The notes under the pieces were generated by a model that was given only the letters and a program-made list of their open reading frames with translations, was not told the origin of the DNA and did not search any database. From contig JABANP010000196.1 in NCBI GenBank assembly GCA_013115135.1, positions 26,464 through 90,463 on the forward strand: a stretch of 64,000 bases of DNA, written 5' to 3'. Both the position numbers and the translations under genes were made by a program. This document shows, one piece after another, positions 11,661 to 23,232 of the stretch. This DNA comes from Perkinsus olseni (lineage: Eukaryota; Perkinsozoa; Perkinsida; Perkinsidae). Numbering within the stretch: the first letter of the stretch is position 1; each line of letters opens with the position of its first letter.

Positions 11661-13564
11661 CGTCGTGAGGGGCACAGGAACTTGGTCGGGCCCCTGCCTG
11701 CCGCCAGTGGTCCCCAAGGCTCGGGTAACTGTGGACTTTTCAGGCTCGGGGCCCGAGCGCCGGGGCGGATTCTTTGGTAACGTCGTTAGTGACATCATCA
11801 GACCCCGCAGCCGCCCCACGGCGAAGCTCGCCACGTCTCCCCCACACACAACGGCTAATCCTTCCTCAACCATCTGGCAGCCAGAGTCTGGCTTTAACTA
11901 GATAGCGCAACAATCAAAGAAGAGAAAACTTACAGAAGCCGTTACATGAGAATGTAACTGACCCACGCCCGGAAATCTTCATTGAGATGAGTTGAGTCGA
12001 AGGGTCGACTCATCAGGAATTCTGACGGGCAGTTGATTACCCTGATCTGCGCGAGAATCGTGAGAAAGATACGATATACTGATGACATCAGTGACTGATG
12101 ACCAGTCTGATCTTCGGACTGATGTAATGAAGAATCTAGATTCGCTGTTGCATGATATTCTCGGATCCACTACGTTACCACGGGCGACGGTGTGACAGTG
12201 CGTGCTAATATATACCGTAGTATTATACGCTTAGCGTATTACGCTTTTAACACGAGTCGTGTTACACGACACTTATGCATATTAAAACAGAAACTGATCC
12301 ACATAGAGTATTGTCATCAGGAAAACATGGCTACGCTTCCCGACGATGGCTTTCAACACTGTGGCAAATCCCTTCCATAAAATTTTTGGCAGAAAAACCA
12401 GTATGAATAAGACGCAAACCAGGAGTGCATTCGCGGCAGAACTGGAAATACCCATGTGTGTATCTGAATCGAGAGAGAAAATATATCCTTGTACAGCAAC
12501 CCTACTGGTGATAATCCCAGCGGCCTTCAAGTCGCTGTGCACGAAGACAAAGACGACTTCTCACGATGACTACAGTAGAAGTTGAAGAACTTAGTGATCT
12601 CACAAAAGGAGGAAAAATGAGTGGCGTAGAAAGCCTGGGAGGAATTGAATTACTGAAATTCTCACCAGTTTAGAATCACCGAGTTTGGCCTTGACCTCTT
12701 AGGCGTAGGAACCAACTATATCTGTTGAAACGGCGAGAGGCTTATAGGCCCAAAACGTATGCTCACAGTCTTCACAAAACGGAGACGATTCAGGATATTC
12801 GTCTCTACATCGCAGGAAACGCAGTATGCCACAGTAAGCGGCATCCTCAGTATCCCTCTGGGGGCCAAACTGGCCAGGCCAGTGAGTTGAGACCCTTTCA
12901 CCTCTATGTGCGGGTTGAAGCGACCAAAAACCGTTTTTGAAAAACGCGCTCAAACCTCGTGACTCTTCCCGTGTGACGGTCTTCAATCTTGCAAAAAGAG
13001 AGTTGTCGTGGAGAATAGAATTGTTTGTGTACGATTCTGTATATACGCGTACGGGGCACGAACGGAACAGGACTTTAAATCGGCTGGGGCCTGGCAAGTC
13101 GATATAATCCATAGCTCATGAAACTAACCAATACACAGAATGTGAGCTCCCGAAACAGCGACTATGATTAATCTTAATAGAATAAACTGCACCGCAATAT
13201 ACTTGGCACTCCGAGTTTCAGCCAACTTCCGCTGCGGAAGTTCCGCATCCTGCTCCCCACCGGTTTATGTTCTTAAAGTAACCACTTGGAATATCAAAAC
13301 GACTAGCCACCTCCACCTACGTACTTTTGGACAAACGCGCTTTGGCAAACCACTGTGAGATCGTCCTTCAAAGTCGATTTCAATAGCGTGATCCTCCACG
13401 AGCGGATCAAAATCGTTCCAGTATATGCTCGGCTAAGTTCTTCGATGGCAACAAACGCCAATGGGGCTCATGTCCTTATAATGTGCACAGCTGACGTCAA
13501 AGAATCAGAGGACTGTGGTGTCCTGGGTCTTCGGGTTGGGTTCCATTACTCACCTCCTCAACTG
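11661..13564. other. Spacer between the two tandem units
   Basis: No gene supported; short open frames on both strands lack motifs. It holds palindromes including the 8+1+8 copy at 12248-12264 and TGAGTCGA...TCGACTCA near 11995-12014. Confidence 0.45.
12248..12264. repeat. 17-nt palindrome, 8+1+8 bp
   Basis: TAACACGA-G-TCGTGTTA. Confidence 0.9.
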
Positions 13565-13823
13565 ACGTCACGGCTGTCTCGGAGACAGTGTCTCAGTCTC
13601 GGTAAGCCACCTAGCTCGGCGTGACGCTACGCCAGGGCTATGCCACGTACTGGTTAATGACGGTTAGCCCGTCTCTGCCCGTTGGATGAGCGCCTTGAGA
13701 CTATTTACTGTCGGCGGCGTCCTGCACCACGCTCTTCTCTAAGGGTAATCCCCTCCCGCGTTCCGACTGCGGTTTCGGTCAAGGCTCTGACGTTTGCTGA
13801 GCGGGTGCGCACACATAGCGGTC

Positions 13824-13840
13824 TGACGCTACTAGCGTCA
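13824..13840. repeat. 17-nt palindrome, 8+1+8 bp
   Basis: TGACGCTA-C-TAGCGTCA. Unit A near 8755 reads gtctgaggctagcg without the inverted copy. Confidence 0.9.
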
Positions 13841-14102
13841 CGCTAGCGCACGCGTGTTTCCGCTATAGTGCTGCGTCAAGGGACTTTTCTGTTGAACAGA
13901 ATCTGTTTTGACTTCATCGCATTGTGAGGCTTAAGTGGCTGGGCTCTTTCTGCTTAGAGCCTTCGGCACCAACCTGCCCCAAAACACCACGTAATATTGA
14001 GCTATGATTAGACTCATCATTCTCACAGACGTCACCTTGTACTACAAGGCTTGTAGCTTTCTTTCAGAAAGAATCTTCCTGCAGCAACTCCACTCTCTCT
14101 CA

Positions 14103-14870
14103 ATGATGAACCTCTTCACGACCTGGCTTATGGTCATTCAACTCTTGGCCGTCGCGACAGGCCAACTATCAGGTAGATTCCGCTACGATGCGGGAGACTA
14201 CAGTTTGGTTCTCGATGTGGACAAGGACGGTGATGTCAGATTGACTGTCGATGTGCCTCGAAGACGCTTCCGCAGCCGCTCATTCCCTCTCTCGGGTGGG
14301 ACTCGAAGCGTGGCCCAAGTTGACGGTTTTTTCTCCATCTTCAATTATACCGTCGACGCCTCGCCCTCTGCAATCGCTGCCAACTGGTATCGGCCCATCC
14401 GTCGCCGAGTTCGAAACACTAATATCGAGCGAGGAGATTTGACTAATCTAGGCTTCACTGACCTCGGCACTATCTACGCTCGCTATCAAGGCCAAGAGAT
14501 CGTCTTCGAGTGGGAGACTGCCCCTCTGTCCCCGGGCTTGTTCTCATTCCGTGATTCCGCAGGCGACCAGGTTGAGGTGGACTACCGCGTATCCTCTGAC
14601 GACCTTGTTGATGTCCGCGTTGGTTGTCGCGGACTGGATGGTGTTCGCGCAACCTTCAAGTTGGATGGAATCACGAGTCCCCGCAACATTTACTTTCTAT
14701 TCCCTCACGAAGGCAGCTCTTACCCGACTTTCCTGAATCAGGTAATAGACCTGTGCGGAGAAGTGAGAGGTTTTTTCGATTCAATCAACTTCGCTGACCA
14801 GAACAGGCTCTATGCGCCCTTCTCGCTCGACGGCCGACTTTCATCACAATTGCCTCTGGACAGGGTCTGA
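14103..14870 (+). CDS. Secreted protein, lineage-specific family (copy B)
   Basis: 255 residues, collinear and without indels against copy A (9023-9790). I chose the internal ATG 14103 (MMNLFTTWLMVIQLLAVATG) rather than the upstream in-frame ATG 14004. It aligns with copy A's start and puts a clean signal peptide at the N-terminus. Differences from copy A are mostly single substitutions (for example FRDSAGDQ for FREPTGDQ), so the frame has been maintained since duplication. Both Cys and the D-rich N-terminal segment are conserved. Function unknown. Confidence 0.82.
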   Translation: MMNLFTTWLMVIQLLAVATGQLSGRFRYDAGDYSLVLDVDKDGDVRLTVDVPRRRFRSRSFPLSGGTRSVAQVDGFFSIFNYTVDASPSAIAANWYRPIRRRVRNTNIERGDLTNLGFTDLGTIYARYQGQEIVFEWETAPLSPGLFSFRDSAGDQVEVDYRVSSDDLVDVRVGCRGLDGVRATFKLDGITSPRNIYFLFPHEGSSYPTFLNQVIDLCGEVRGFFDSINFADQNRLYAPFSLDGRLSSQLPLDRV

Positions 14871-14963
14871 GGCAATGAGAGACGATACTTCAGTGATACC
14901 GAATTTTGTAGTTTTGCTCGCAGCGAGTCGGCTTCATCAAATATTCTGGCCGCGGCTGATGTA

Positions 14964-14980
14964 AGTCTGGCGGCCAGACT
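14964..14980. repeat. 17-nt palindrome, 8+1+8 bp
   Basis: AGTCTGGC-G-GCCAGACT. Unit A has agtctgctcgttcagatg. Confidence 0.9.
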
Positions 14981-15208
14981 CTGGCCGTTCAAGTGGCTCT
15001 CCGTACTCATTTTTCGGCCACTGCACTTTTCAGTTGTAAATCCTTTTCATTATTTCGTCCGTGTTCAGAGTACGTCACTCCCTCAGTAGAGTGTGGCGCG
15101 TCGCTCAAACCTATGCTCAGACTGCATATGTGTCTGCCGCGGTACTGCAGTTTTCTTTGGAAAAAATCACTCGCGGCCGCGATGCTGAGGATAGCTTCGA
15201 TATTTGTA

Positions 15209-15225
15209 AATGACGAATCGTCATT
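15209..15225. repeat. 17-nt palindrome, 8+1+8 bp
   Basis: AATGACGA-A-TCGTCATT. Unit A near 10130 reads ggtcgtcatttccc with one arm only. Confidence 0.9.
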
Positions 15226-15634
15226 CCTCAAGATAGATCTCAGCAGCACCAGGCCTACTCTGAGGATGCTACTCATAGCCAGGTCATTCTCGCCTCTATC
15301 TTGCCCTTTCTCTGCAAGGCATGAACAAGTTTTGTAAGCAGTCAGATAGAGGGCACGCATGGCTCAGTCCGTCTATCCCCATTTCTGTATGGAAGTTTCT
15401 TCAAGAAGGGCATATGATTGTAGAAGAGGTTCTTATGTCTTTGACACGCTCTTCGATCGGCTATCATTACTACGCAGTACACGGCTTTCTTCAGCGGTTG
15501 ACCCTCTCTTGCGTTCTTCGAATGCATCACTCAAATATCTCGTACTGTATTGGCATCGGTCTGGCCGTGCTACCATTCTTCACGAGGAGCGTAACTCACT
15601 TGGAGCCTGGAAGGGACTTGCTGCCAGACGAAGC

Positions 15635-15657
15635 ATCCGAAATTCGGATTCCGAATG
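15635..15657. repeat. Two overlapping 7+1+7 palindromes
   Basis: ATCCGAA-A-TTCGGAT overlaps ATTCGGA-T-TCCGAAT. Unit A has a single gcatccgaaggcgc. Confidence 0.85.
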
Positions 15658-15721
15658 CGCGAATCATTGCCGAAGATTTGTTGCTATACTTCCTTTAGGT
15701 ATTTGGCGTTGATAATCCTCT

Positions 15722-16294
15722 ATGACCAAAACCAAGCCGTTCAGTATCAGAGAGAAGGCTGAGTTCAATCAGTACTGGTATTCTCGCAAGACCATTGAAA
15801 CTCTTGTGGATGAACTACTATACCTACAGCAGCGTCTGAAGCCGGATGGGCCCCTACGTGTTGCCTGCCTCTCGACACCCAGTGTCTACTTCACCCTAAC
15901 AACGGCACCGGAAATCTCCGACAAGCTCGAATGCTGGCTTTTCGACTTCGACCCGCATCTCCTGCAAGGAGAGAGGTGTGTTAAGTTCGACTACCACGAG
16001 CCCAAGAATGTGCCGGTCGATCTGTGTCACACCTTCGACTGCGTCTTGATCGATCCCCCCTTCATAACAAAGGAAGTTTGGGAGAATTATGCGACAACCG
16101 CAAAGCTGTTAGCTGCAAGTGGCGGTCACTTCATTGGCTCGAGCGTCCGCGAAAACGGCGAGCTTCTCCATGAACTACTTGATATGAGACCTGTACCTTT
16201 TCAACCATCGATCCCTAATCTCGTGTATCAGTATGACTTCTTCACCAACTACCCTCCGGAGGGCCCATTTAGGCATGTCAACAGTGAGGTGTAG
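15722..16294 (+). CDS. EFM5: eEF1A lysine methyltransferase (EEF1AKMT1/Efm5 family)
   Basis: SAM-dependent methyltransferase of the family formerly annotated N6-adenine methyltransferase (N6AMT2), which trimethylates a lysine of translation factor eEF1A. The 190-residue single exon shows the family hallmarks. These are the N-terminal FNQYWYSRKTIETL (about residues 15-28), LSTPSVYFTL, WLFDFDPHLL (SAM-pocket acidic residues), the catalytic-type DPPF in VLIDPPFITKEVW (about 105-116), LLAASGGHF, and the C-terminal VYQYDFFTNYPP. Length is close to yeast and human orthologues (about 210-250). The start at ATG 15722 precedes YWYS by a normal distance. A broken paralogue lies at 10611-11249. Confidence 0.85.
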   Translation: MTKTKPFSIREKAEFNQYWYSRKTIETLVDELLYLQQRLKPDGPLRVACLSTPSVYFTLTTAPEISDKLECWLFDFDPHLLQGERCVKFDYHEPKNVPVDLCHTFDCVLIDPPFITKEVWENYATTAKLLAASGGHFIGSSVRENGELLHELLDMRPVPFQPSIPNLVYQYDFFTNYPPEGPFRHVNSEV

Positions 16295-16736
16295 CGTGGC
16301 GATGATGTGAGAATGATTTCAGTATGAATCACGGCATTTGTGTTCTCGGATGAGGTTATTTTGCTCTGCACTTGGGCTCAGGCAGTAGTGTAATACACCG
16401 AATTGCTGGAGAATTGCCTTCGAGGCGATTAGAGTGGCGAACGCCCTCCATGCAGTGATTCTCAGGCGGGGCATCACTTGTCGAACTGGTGCTGGAAGGC
16501 GTGGAACGCAGAATACGGATGCGACACCCGCACATGGCTCGAAATTGATCATTCTGAACAATATAATTCTGACCGCTCTTCCAACTTCGGCGGTGACATG
16601 CACGTTGGTTTCGTCGTCTGCTGGTGTACCCATGTGCTCAGCTCTCTGGGATAACCTCTAGTCCAGGATTCTATTCACAGAACGTTCGAAGTTCTGTTTT
16701 TTTACTATGAACCAAATCTGACATGTTCGATTTCCG

Positions 16737-17105
16737 ATGGAACGTTCCAAACCGGACACTGGCAAGCTAGTACAGGGAGCCTTCCAATACGATACAATAA
16801 CAGGGCGATGTAGAATTCTCTATCTAACAGTGAGTCCTCGCCACGACACTGTTTTTTATCGTACGAAACATATTGGTCTCTCGAGCCCTCAGCTCATTTC
16901 TCTGACCGTCTTCTCGGAGCCTTGTGTGCGAGGGGAGCAGGACTGTCTGTACCTCAACGTCACGCCAAAACTGTGTTCCTTTGAAATTCCACTTGAGGGT
17001 AGAGTGCGTCGCGGCCCCATTCTGGCGCATTGGTTGATGGGAGTCCGCCTGGCTCAGTCGGCTCACTTCAATTTAAAGTCTATAGAGTATCGTCCTACCA
17101 TTTGA
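16737..17105 (+). pseudogene. Possible carboxylesterase-like fragment
   Basis: A 122-residue open frame contains SEPCVRGEQDCLYLNVTP, which resembles the conserved EDCLYLNV motif of type-B carboxylesterases/cholinesterases. It also has an upstream GAFQYDTITG-like start. No nucleophile elbow or other esterase motif follows. The frame ends in the 24+1+24 bp palindrome at 17084-17132. If real, it is a decayed remnant; similarity could be chance. Confidence 0.22.
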
Positions 17106-17132
17106 AGTCTTCAAATGCTAGGACGATACTCT
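17084..17132. repeat. 49-nt palindrome, 24+1+24 bp, one mismatch
   Basis: Arms read AGAGTATCGTCCTA[C/G]CATTTGAAG around a single T at 17108. This is the longest single-base-centre palindrome in the window. Confidence 0.92.
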
Positions 17133-17485
17133 TATAACACCCCAGCACGAGTACCACGATGCTCGTACTAGAAGCTAGTATGAGTCATATCGGCAATCAA
17201 CGTGGACGACGTGTGATACCTCTCACGTGCCTCGCAACCCAGCCGGCCGGCTAAGTTTCTCCTTCACGAATGTCTCCCAGGCGCTAATCGAATTGCCCCT
17301 CTCGGTGAAGCTGCGGGGGACGACCTCAGCCTAGAGCCCTTGTTAAATATTAGACTGTACTTGAATGCGAGGACTATCTGAGCCCTTGTTAGACAGGGCT
17401 ACATGTTCTGAGTAATGGTGTGAATCATCATCACTTTTGCGTCGTTTATTGCAGCTTCTTTCTGGACAGCAACTCCGCTCTCTCG
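17133..17485. other. Region without a recognised gene
   Basis: Nothing coding recognised. The 3' part (about 17440-17485) resembles the 5' flank of the secreted-family genes (cttctttctggacagcaactccgctctctc). Confidence 0.4.
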
Positions 17486-17690
17486 ATGATAAACCCCATC
17501 TCGGTCTGCCTGATAGTCACGTAACTTCGACAACTACGACAAGTAACTACGAGTAACTACGGTAACTACGACAAGCCAGCTCAGTGGCAGATTCGCGAGG
17601 GATCTATCGAACAGGAAATCTGAAAGCGCCACTGTGATCTACGATGTGGTCAGAGACGGTGATGTGAGGCGAACCTCTCGCTCATCACAA
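17486..17690 (+). pseudogene. Degenerate fragment of secreted-protein family
   Basis: ATG 17486 and the following bases align with the signal-peptide codons of 14103-14870, and gccagctcagtggcagattcg aligns with the start of the mature part. The copy is interrupted by an in-frame stop and by a short tandem expansion (gtaactacgacaa-type units, about 17522-17572). It then fades after gatgtggtcagagacggtgatgtgagg, the counterpart of the DVDKDGDVR segment. Confidence 0.6.
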
Positions 17691-19329
17691 GTGGGCTGTT
17701 CCGCCGCTCGTCTGCCACTTCCTCGGCTATGCGTAGCTAAGTTCTGTAAGCAAACGGATGGTCGAAACGTCGGTCCAGCCCGGGTAGGCATGCTCTGCAT
17801 GCTCACGCGCCATAGCTCTCATAGAAGGACCTTGGCAAGATGAGTTTTCTTAGTATTCTCTTCTCGAAGTGCTGACAAAGCTATTTGCTTGGACCATCGC
17901 AGTGGTCGTTGCCCTCTCAAAGTATGCCGCTTGCGGCAATGAGCTCTATCTTGCGTTCAAGCAGTGCGTACATAGTAAATAAGAATCAGGATTGATTCGT
18001 CAACCGGGCATAGATAGCGCAGAAATGAGTCATAAGATGAGTCTGTTCTTCGATTGTTACTTCAACTAGGTTTTCCGACATAATATGGCTAGTAGAGTGT
18101 AAACGAAAATTTTGAACGCGCAACTCTTCTTAACGGTGTACACTTGTAAATGGCCCACTCCTCATAACTTCTCGGTGCGAACGAGTCACGCGGCAATGGA
18201 AAGCTCTTATCGTGGACTGAACGAACCGTGTATTCGACTGAAACCCCACTTTCTTCACCCCGATGAACAATCCGTTGAACCGCTGCAATATGTCGAAAAA
18301 TGAGTAGTTTCAAGTCCTCTAGACTGCACTATAGCGTCCACGTCCGTCATCGGTGTTCCCAACGCACTCCGCAGAGGTCCTCAGATTCTGGGGCCCCGAA
18401 GGCTCAGAATGAGGCGTGGCATAATCGTGCACTCATGCATGCATACCATATGCATGCTTATGCTAGAAACGACTTCACCAGATCATATGCAGCATATGAA
18501 GTGGTGAAAGGATCAGGAACATGAGTCTGATCGAAGAATCGGCAGGGACTCTCCGCCGATCAACATGCATGGAGCTTTGACTTGAGGCTCGGAAGGTATA
18601 TCCAGCGTTACATTTAGGCACGTTCACTAAGGCCTCCGTGCGCGAAAAGTCTTTGAGAAGGTGAAATGCTGAAAGACACTGTCAGTTCCTGATAATCAGT
18701 TCGTGGTGAACTTGATTGAGACTCTTGCTGAGCAAGACTTGCTCTTCTTTTGGTGTGTGACCGAGTTGTACAAATTGAGCCCGGGCCACCGATCTTGGTT
18801 GTCTAGTGGACATGCTCACAAGGAATGGCGGGCTTTGCCCATTATAGCCACCAAGTCACAATCCCCTGCGGCAGTCAGCCGAAATCTCAGATTTCCGGCT
18901 TGTTGCCCATCATACGGCGGAATTAATGATCCTTCGAGTTCAAGCGAGTCTCGTGAAGGGGCCGAACATTCGGGAGATCGGTGAAGGAAGGGAGAGTCCC
19001 TCTTCCCCGCTTCATTGTGTCCGGACGCCGACAACACTCAGCCTTACATATCGCAACACACCGGCGCAGAAGCCTCAAATGGTGGTCGCATAATACTCTC
19101 GGGTAAATGCGAATAAAGATGAGAGGACGACCGGCGGCCGCTGGTCGGCCGCGGATCGAAAACTGATGAAAACTATACACTGGCATGCATTCTGATGAAT
19201 GAGCACAGTGTAGTGCTTTTTGTGGTATAGAGCTTAGCATAGCTAAACGGTCTAGTGATGACAGTGAAAGAGGAAAAATGCAACTCTGCGGGTTCCCTAT
19301 GTACAGGAAAAGGCTATGAACTTGTTGGA
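17691..19329. other. Region without a recognised gene
   Basis: Open frames such as plus 18703-18984 show no motif. It holds several hairpins: GCATGCATA...TATGCATGC near 18438, nested TTCACCA...TCATATG-CAG-CATATGA...TGGTGAA near 18475-18510, and a GC-rich one near 19130. Confidence 0.4.
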
Positions 19330-20053
19330 TCAAGCCCTGCTGAGCGCCAGCGTGTTGTCCTCGGATAGGGACAGGTACAGCGTCCTTCTATCGGCGGAGA
19401 ACATCAAGGGCCGATCTCCTTTGAGTTGTAGATCACTCCACGAGCATGCACGCTTTGATCTCTGGAGGACCCGAGCAAAGCTGCCGGTGTCAGCGGGCCT
19501 GGTAGTGAAGACGTTGTTGGCTTCGGTCAAGCCTCCCTCAAAGTCGAGCAAAACGGCGTCCACATAGTTGACGCTACTGCCTACACATTCGACTATCACC
19601 TCGACCTTCAAAGATGGAAGAATCGCCAGAGCAAGCTTGCGATTAATCTCCGTCCGCTCGTTGTATTTATAGAAGCCCACAGTAAGAGGGGGGACCTCCC
19701 TCAAGAAGTGCAGCTTCCTACCAAGGAAGATCGTGCCGAAAGACAGCCTACTGTAGTTAGTCAGAGTCTTCAAGTCACTATCCTGAACAGCGTCTTCAGG
19801 TAAGAACCGACGGATAGCCCTACTCCAGGACCCAGGGTCCCTCAAGTCCACCCTGTAAGTGCCACGACCTCCCAAGAGAGGAAACTCCGGGCTGGCCAGG
19901 AACCTTGAATGTGAACTCAACTCCACCGTCCTCGTCGATATCGTAAGTTATGCGGTAGACACCTGCATCGTGAACGAACTTGCCGAAGTGCTGAGCCGTA
20001 GTGGCCGCGAGAAGCTGCGTGGTCATCAGCCAAGTCGAGAGAGACTTTACCAT
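19330..20053 (-). pseudogene. Secreted-protein family member, frameshifted
   Basis: Minus-strand paralogue of the 255-residue family. ATG 20053 opens MVKSLSTWLMTTQLLAATTA, a signal peptide matching the family, then HFGKFVHDAGVYRITYDIDEDGGVEFTFKVPG (compare RFRYDAGDYSLVLDVDKDGDVRLTVDVP in copy A). Near 19880 the frame shifts by one base. The remainder (FPLLGGRGTYRVDLRDPG... to RTLYLSLSEDNTLALSRA) continues open in another frame to about 19330. Total length, about 240 codons, is normal. The shift could be a sequencing error, a recent lesion, or a very short intron. Confidence 0.65.
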
Positions 20054-22822
20054 TGAGAGATTGAAGGTGATGCTCAGAGAGAAATCTTCCAAACATCGCA
20101 GATAGCGAAAAGATCAATAGTAAGAAAATTGCAGCAGCGTGGCAGACTGAAGTAGAGCTGGAAGCTTGCTAGGAGCTTGCTTCGAAGAATGATCTAGCCT
20201 GACGCTATAATAAAGCCAGCCGCCCCGGGAGGCACTTGCAGTACAAGCCCTGCACGCATGCACACCATTCCCTGAAGGACATGTAATCCGCGTAGCTTCA
20301 GCGTCACTCGGACGGTAACCTCTTTTGCGGCATAATCTCTGAAGGCCTGTTAGGATGTGACATCATACTCGGACTAAGCGTATCGGACTGCGGCCCGACG
20401 GAATTAGCAGTGATGGCAACACGACACCTTAGAGAAACCCGCAGCAGACCATAGAAGTCTTGCAATCGATCTCTTAACGCTTATTCACCGTAGCTATGCT
20501 TAGCCCAACGACACTTTCCTGCATGCGGTTATGAGTACAGGGGCAGGAGCCAGTGTAGACCATTTAACAGTAATGTTCCGAAAGTACTTGGTTAACACGT
20601 ATGTGGCCATAAGATAGGAGCTATTCGCTGTGGATACTACGGCTGACTCGACCACTGACTTGGTTGTACCAATAGTGGCGACGCACCCGGGGGGAACCGT
20701 GCCCCGAAAGCGAGGGGGTCACGAGGCGTGACGCGAAACCGACTACAATACAAAAGGTGCCGATTCATAATGTATCATCCATATCACAGGTCGTGACCTT
20801 GGTTTTCAAAGAAGAGTTGCATGGCCTAGGAGGTCGGATGGGCTGGAATAACCCAACCCATTTAAAACCATGGGTTCTGATAACCAACACTGGCTGTATC
20901 TCCCCTAAGTCTACTCATTGTGATGGACTTGCCCGCCGAGCTCAGCTTAGCGAGCTATGTCGCTGCTGCTGTACGTTACTGTCGTCCGTAGACACGCAAG
21001 ATCATCATGCCAAGATAGGAAGCGTGGATAGGTTTTTTCTGAGCCTACTCTGAGAGTAGTACTCTCCCGAGGGGATATCCCTGGGGACCTATGCGCTGAG
21101 GTCAATACCCCGGCGCCTCATTACCTTCTCACCCACTTCTCTTCTCCAATGGGAATCATGCGCCGCCGATTGCTTCTTGGCGAGAATTTCTCGCGCACGC
21201 GTGTACTTCCCTATTCCCTATGTGATGAAAGGATCTCCCTGATCGTGACCGGGCCAGAGTATTTGGACAGACTAATTCGCCAAGATAGTTCGTTTGTACG
21301 TGCAATGAACTCCGATTGGCCCATCCATTACATTCAGCTACCTTCTATTTCATCGTGTCTGGGCGAGTGGCCAGCAACTGATGAGGGCCGAAGCTCAGTT
21401 TCGAGCTTGAGCGCAGCTGACGTATGTAGAAGTAGAAGCCTTCTTTACAATGAGTCTGCCGAGGATTCTTTTGCGTGCCACTGATGGATTTCCGCCAACT
21501 GTGTCGACCTTTCGTCTGATCTTTTATCTGTATTTGCCTTCGCGTTGCCAAAATGATTATCATCGTCTACGTATACTATCAATCGGCGACTCGAAAACAT
21601 CGATATCGTTATAATGGCGAGCTCAAGTGTATCCGTCTAACCTCGAGAGGGCAGACCCAGGGAGCAACTCTATCCACTTTCCATTCTGCGTTGACTATCT
21701 AACCCATTGAAGAGGCAGCAAATGGTGCACCATTCACATGCACCAAGAGCGACATGCAGGGCAACAGTCAGGCAGCACGTCCGGTGCTGAAGATTCCGGT
21801 TCATCCTGTGCACTTCACAGGATGTTATCGCCTAGTAGGCTGAGCCTGCACAGTGTGTAGGGTAATTCAGTGGGGCGAACACTTATCACGGAACCTTCTG
21901 CGAAGATGAGTGTCAAGCTGAAGCTCCGCCATCTAATGGTTCTGATCCGTGGACTCTGGAGACTCTGCCCAGAAATGCTGAGCGACCACTCCATTTCTCC
22001 TCAGCGCGATGTCTTCTGTCTAGTACCCACCACAACCCACAGAAACTGACGACGCAACATCCGCATTTTTAGCACATCACTCAGACGCAGGCTTCGGCAA
22101 TTGGACCTCATCTCGGCCAGTAACAGTTGTATAGAAATTTTTGAAGCCCTCCATGGGGCCTGAGCTACCCACATCTCCCATCGGCGATGATGGCTGTAAT
22201 GACGCTTCCTCGGCCGTGAGAGTCATTGTGAACAGCACTGGATCGGAGTTCACTATTCTTAGCATCTGCATAAACGCGTGCGAGGTGCTCCGTGCGATCC
22301 CTACGAGTGCAGCCCACCTCAGTCCTCTCGTTTATTTGATTGCACGCGGATATTATGCCGCCAAATTCGAGTCTGTAATCTTCGCAGTTCCACCTTATGA
22401 AGAAATGCTCCTTTGCCAGATGCAATACCGATGTAGCCCCCGATAGGTAATCGTCCCTCACCTGAGTCCCTCCGTGGTGCAGGACCGTACGGGAGCTTCC
22501 ACTGGTAAAACACCAGCATAGTATCGACGCTCAGGTCGCACACAATCTGTTCGGCCTAGCTGTAGTTTGTGGTCTCCAGCTGGGAGGACCTGAGAGCTAT
22601 TCAGGTGGGAGCCCGCCGGAGTTCGAGTGGCGTGGACTGGGGAATAGTGAAGCAACGAAAGCTCTTCACCTCGACTAGTGAATGCCCTGTGTGCCCTCAA
22701 AACACATCTGGGTTGTTCACTAGTCGAGGCTAATGTCCCTCCCAGAGCTGCTCTTGGAAAGTGCTTTGAGACAGTTTATGCATAGACTCTACGCACAAAC
22801 TGTCACAACACTCGAGGCTCGA

Positions 22823-22849
22823 CTCAAGCTCTATGCCATAGAGCTTGAG
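22823..22849. repeat. 27-nt palindrome, 13+1+13 bp
   Basis: CTCAAGCTCTATG-C and the exact inverted copy. Confidence 0.9.
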
Positions 22850-22993
22850 GCGAGCTTCAAGTTAGATTAACGGGTCCTGCTTGGCTAACGTGGTTTACGA
22901 AACCGAGCTGCTCGACCATGGGCGAAGCGTAGGCTGCCGGAGTTGGAAAGAACCTCATCGCATCAGGTTCGCATGGCTTGAAATATTGATACT

Positions 22994-23014
22994 CAACTTG
23001 TGTGACACAAGTTG
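22994..23014. repeat. 21-nt palindrome, 10+1+10 bp
   Basis: CAACTTGTGT-G-ACACAAGTTG. Confidence 0.9.
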
Positions 23015-23232
23015 GGTCGAACGTCGCGCTCGGGACTCAGCGAAGTTCTCCGTGCTCTTCGTCGCTCTACAATCCCTCCAGCTCACAGCTGTTCCCTGGT
23101 TTGCTGAAATCTGGGCTCACTGGAAGGTCGGCTAGTCGATAAGGTAGCGCTCCTGCGAGCGCTCCCAAGACCGATCTATTGAACGCGCTACGCCTTCGAT
23201 CCTAAGGGCGCCCTAGAGGCTCAGAAGGGGCC

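Larger units (their letters stand above)
14871..15721. other. Intergenic spacer of unit B
   Basis: Open frames exist on both strands (plus 14993-15337, minus 15007-15360), but they are not conserved as frames in unit A, so I do not call genes. It contains the palindromes at 14964, 15209 and 15635. Confidence 0.5.
13565..16780 (+). repeat. Tandem unit B (secreted protein + eEF1A methyltransferase)
   Basis: Second copy of the 3.1-kb block, with both genes intact. It has its own set of palindromic insertions (13824, 14964, 15209, 15635) that unit A lacks. Confidence 0.8.
20093..23230. other. Region without a recognised gene; palindrome-rich
   Basis: No conserved protein recognised. Open frames at plus 21149-21484 (contains TGPEYLDRLIRQDSSFVRAM), plus 22141-22446 and minus 22077-22271 are plausible single exons without motif support. 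The 21.6-23.1 kb part is dense in inverted repeats (22823-22849, 22994-23014, and CCTCGACTAGTGAA/TTCACTAGTCGAGG arms near 22670-22730). Confidence 0.4.

Noticed and set aside
20660..21120. GC-rich stretch with cccgggggg and cgaaagcg motifs, considered as rRNA or another structured RNA
   Set aside because: I could not match it to any conserved rRNA, SRP, RNase P or snRNA core; left as unannotated.
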